Assembly (NCBI GenBank): GCA_937973585.1 | Contig: CALJKN010000021.1 | Coordinates: 1 to 7,695, forward strand | Direction of reading: 5' to 3' | Length of the DNA stretch: 7,695 nt | Source of the DNA: an uncultured Helicobacteraceae bacterium | GTDB lineage: Bacteria > Campylobacterota > Campylobacteria > Campylobacterales > UBA6016 | Shown: in pieces, positions 7,022 through 7,695 of the stretch | Layout of the letters: each line of letters starts with the position of its first letter | Position numbering within the stretch: position 1 is the stretch's first letter | Program-made: the position numbers and the translations under genes | The notes under the pieces: generated by a model | The model's input: the letters and a program-made list of their open reading frames with translations, nothing else | What the model was told of the DNA's origin: nothing | Database searches by the model: none

Positions 7022-7695
7022 TTTTTGTATCAATTAAAATTATATAATTACTTACTTCCTGTAGATATAAATGGAAAAAATATCGATGTAGTAGAAGTAA
7101 CAGTTGAACGCTATGACAAAAATGCTACAAATCCAACACCAGATAAATATACATACAATATTTGGGTGAAAGGTGGTGTAAAAATTGACATAAGTGGTGG
7201 CTTATTTTTGACTTCTTTAATGGATAAAGAATATGAAACAAAAGATGCTATATTAAATGGTGCAGATGAAATTGATATGGTCATCAACTTAGGAGATGTC
7301 AAAGATAAACATTTCGATAAGATCAAAGGCGAAATTGCGTTATTAAAGAGCGCATGTGGAGATAAAATATTAAAAGTTATCATCGAAACATGTCTGTTAA
7401 CAGAAGAAGAAAAGATTAAGATGTGTGAGATCGTAACAGAAGCAGGAGCAGATTTCATCAAAACATCTACAGGATTCTCAACATCAGGAGCAACATTTGA
7501 CGATATTGCTTTATTTAAGAAATATGTTGGAGAAAATGTAAAGATCAAGGCAGCAGGAGGAATCAGTTCCTTTGATGATGCTAAGAAATTAGCAGAAGAG
7601 CATCATATTGAGGTAGAACCTCATTTTGGCTATGGTCATATTATCAATGAATTCTTTGAAAAATATGTTGAAGAAACAATTATTGAACCGACATT
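7010..7695 (+). CDS. Continuous chimeric reading frame, partial at right edge
   Basis: The plus-strand frame that uses codons starting at 7010 has no stop from just after the TAA at 7007-7009 to the window end (228 codons). It is not one recognisable protein. Residues encoded at about 7052-7234 look Bacteroidota-like, 7235-7585 encode the middle of DeoC, and 7586-7695 encode an internal part of LysS. There is no convincing ribosome site or start. The first in-frame ATG is 7220-7222, just before the DeoC part, and a TTG lies at 7025. The DNA is clearly more AT-rich than the genes to its left (for example, 14 G/C in the 60 bases 7201-7260). A functional product seems unlikely: DeoC lacks about its first 80 and last 25 residues relative to the usual family length of about 220, and the LysS piece is a small internal fragment. 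The most probable explanation is a chimeric contig end. Confidence 0.6.
   Translation, partial: MKNQFLYQLKLYNYLLPVDINGKNIDVVEVTVERYDKNATNPTPDKYTYNIWVKGGVKIDISGGLFLTSLMDKEYETKDAILNGADEIDMVINLGDVKDKHFDKIKGEIALLKSACGDKILKVIIETCLLTEEEKIKMCEIVTEAGADFIKTSTGFSTSGATFDDIALFKKYVGENVKIKAAGGISSFDDAKKLAEEHHIEVEPHFGYGHIINEFFEKYVEETIIEPT
7052..7234 (+). pseudogene. Fragment of an unidentified protein, Bacteroidota-like
   Basis: This stretch encodes about 60 residues, including PVDINGKNIDVVEVTVERYD, then DKYTYNIWVKGG and VKIDISGGLFLTSLMDKEY. The alternating strands and the WVKGG-x-KIDISGGLF pattern remind me of an uncharacterised Bacteroidota protein in which a similar 'GG-K-D-S-GLF' word is followed by a conserved Gly-rich region. 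That is recall only and I cannot name a family. Neither a start nor a natural end is present: it runs directly into the DeoC-like segment without a stop. Confidence 0.4.
7235..7585 (+). pseudogene. deoC: Internal fragment of deoxyribose-phosphate aldolase
   Basis: DeoC splits 2-deoxyribose 5-phosphate into glyceraldehyde 3-phosphate and acetaldehyde. This piece of about 117 residues covers the middle and late part of the TIM barrel. It contains ADEIDMVINLGDV, with the active-site Asp at codon 7274-7276. VIIETCLLTEEEK follows, then ADFIKTSTGFSTSGAT with the Schiff-base Lys at 7460-7462, and KIKAAGGIS with the second active-site Lys at 7547-7549. The style is Gram-positive (INLG and TSTGFS rather than E. 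coli forms). The first three strands of the barrel and the final strand/phosphate-site region (usually a G-A-x-R-x-G-x-S word) are missing, replaced at both ends by unrelated coding sequence in the same frame. Despite the retained catalytic residues it could not fold as a full barrel. Confidence 0.85.
7586..7695 (+). pseudogene. lysS: Internal fragment of class II lysyl-tRNA synthetase, runs off right edge
   Basis: The last 36 or so codons read KLAEEHHIEVEP, then HFGYGHIINEFFEKYVEE, then TIIEPTF. This matches the class II LysRS catalytic-core region between motifs 2 and 3. There, family members have 'AKxLAxxxxIxVE', 'GHIINxxFExxVE' and 'LIxPTF', followed by 'HPxExSPLAK', which would lie beyond the edge. 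E. coli LysS/LysU have the equivalent AKRLAESIGIHVE and QPTF words, and Mollicute or Firmicute versions look closer, both from memory. It is in frame with the preceding DeoC piece, and the join lies around the shared D-A-K-K-L word. Confidence 0.75.

Noticed and set aside
7111..7548. Minus-strand open frame of 145 codons opposite the DeoC segment
   Set aside because: The plus strand carries clear DeoC motifs with catalytic residues over the same span, so the opposite frame is a shadow of low-complexity AT-rich coding sequence.
7220..7695. A true bifunctional DeoC-LysRS fusion enzyme starting at the ATG at 7220
   Set aside because: DeoC lacks its first strands and last phosphate-binding part, and the LysRS part begins mid-domain. 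Neither half could form a complete fold, and the joins fall on words shared by the two families.
1..7695. CRISPR arrays, insertion sequences, tRNA or rRNA genes
   Set aside because: No regularly spaced direct repeats, transposase motifs, terminal inverted repeats or cloverleaf-like sequence were seen on either strand.

Overview
The window holds a stretch of ordinary bacterial chromosome (about positions 1-7045) joined to a foreign, mosaic right end (about 7046-7695). The chromosomal part looks like Campylobacterota (Epsilonproteobacteria). The argininosuccinate synthase is very close to the Campylobacter-type protein as I remember it, the codon use favours CTA and ATA, and a prepilin operon with a large LamG/MshQ-like protein is a familiar Campylobacterota arrangement. 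This assignment rests on recall and was not searched.

Layout of the chromosomal part. A minus-strand operon occupies 1-4346. It begins at 4346 with a 1072-residue secreted protein that has two LamG modules and an MshQ-like segment. A 211-residue type IV prepilin-like protein (7-nt overlap) follows, then a second prepilin-like protein (1-nt overlap) that runs off the left edge. The three overlapping genes suggest one translationally coupled unit that builds a pilus or pseudopilus carrying a large surface protein. Divergent from it, across an 86-nt gap with an extended -10 promoter, is argG (4433-5647). A GC-rich hairpin separates argG from a convergent two-gene minus-strand unit: an MscS-family mechanosensitive channel with a TTG start (5983-6972), followed by a 93-residue Dabb-domain protein that overlaps it by one base (5702-5983).

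Right end. From about 7046 the DNA becomes visibly more AT-rich, and one plus-strand reading frame stays open from 7010 to the window edge. It reads as pieces of three unrelated proteins in a row: a segment of Bacteroidota flavour that I cannot name securely, the middle of a Firmicute-like deoxyribose-phosphate aldolase (DeoC), and an internal piece of a class II lysyl-tRNA synthetase (LysS). The last two joins fall where the neighbouring families share similar short words (around E-T-K-D-A and D-A-K-K-L). The simplest reading is an assembly or amplification chimera at a contig end. A real mosaic fusion is possible but less likely.

I saw no CRISPR array, insertion sequence, tRNA, rRNA or riboswitch. 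I found no convincing previously undescribed system. The most unusual thing here is the in-frame mosaic, which should be treated first as a quality-control flag.
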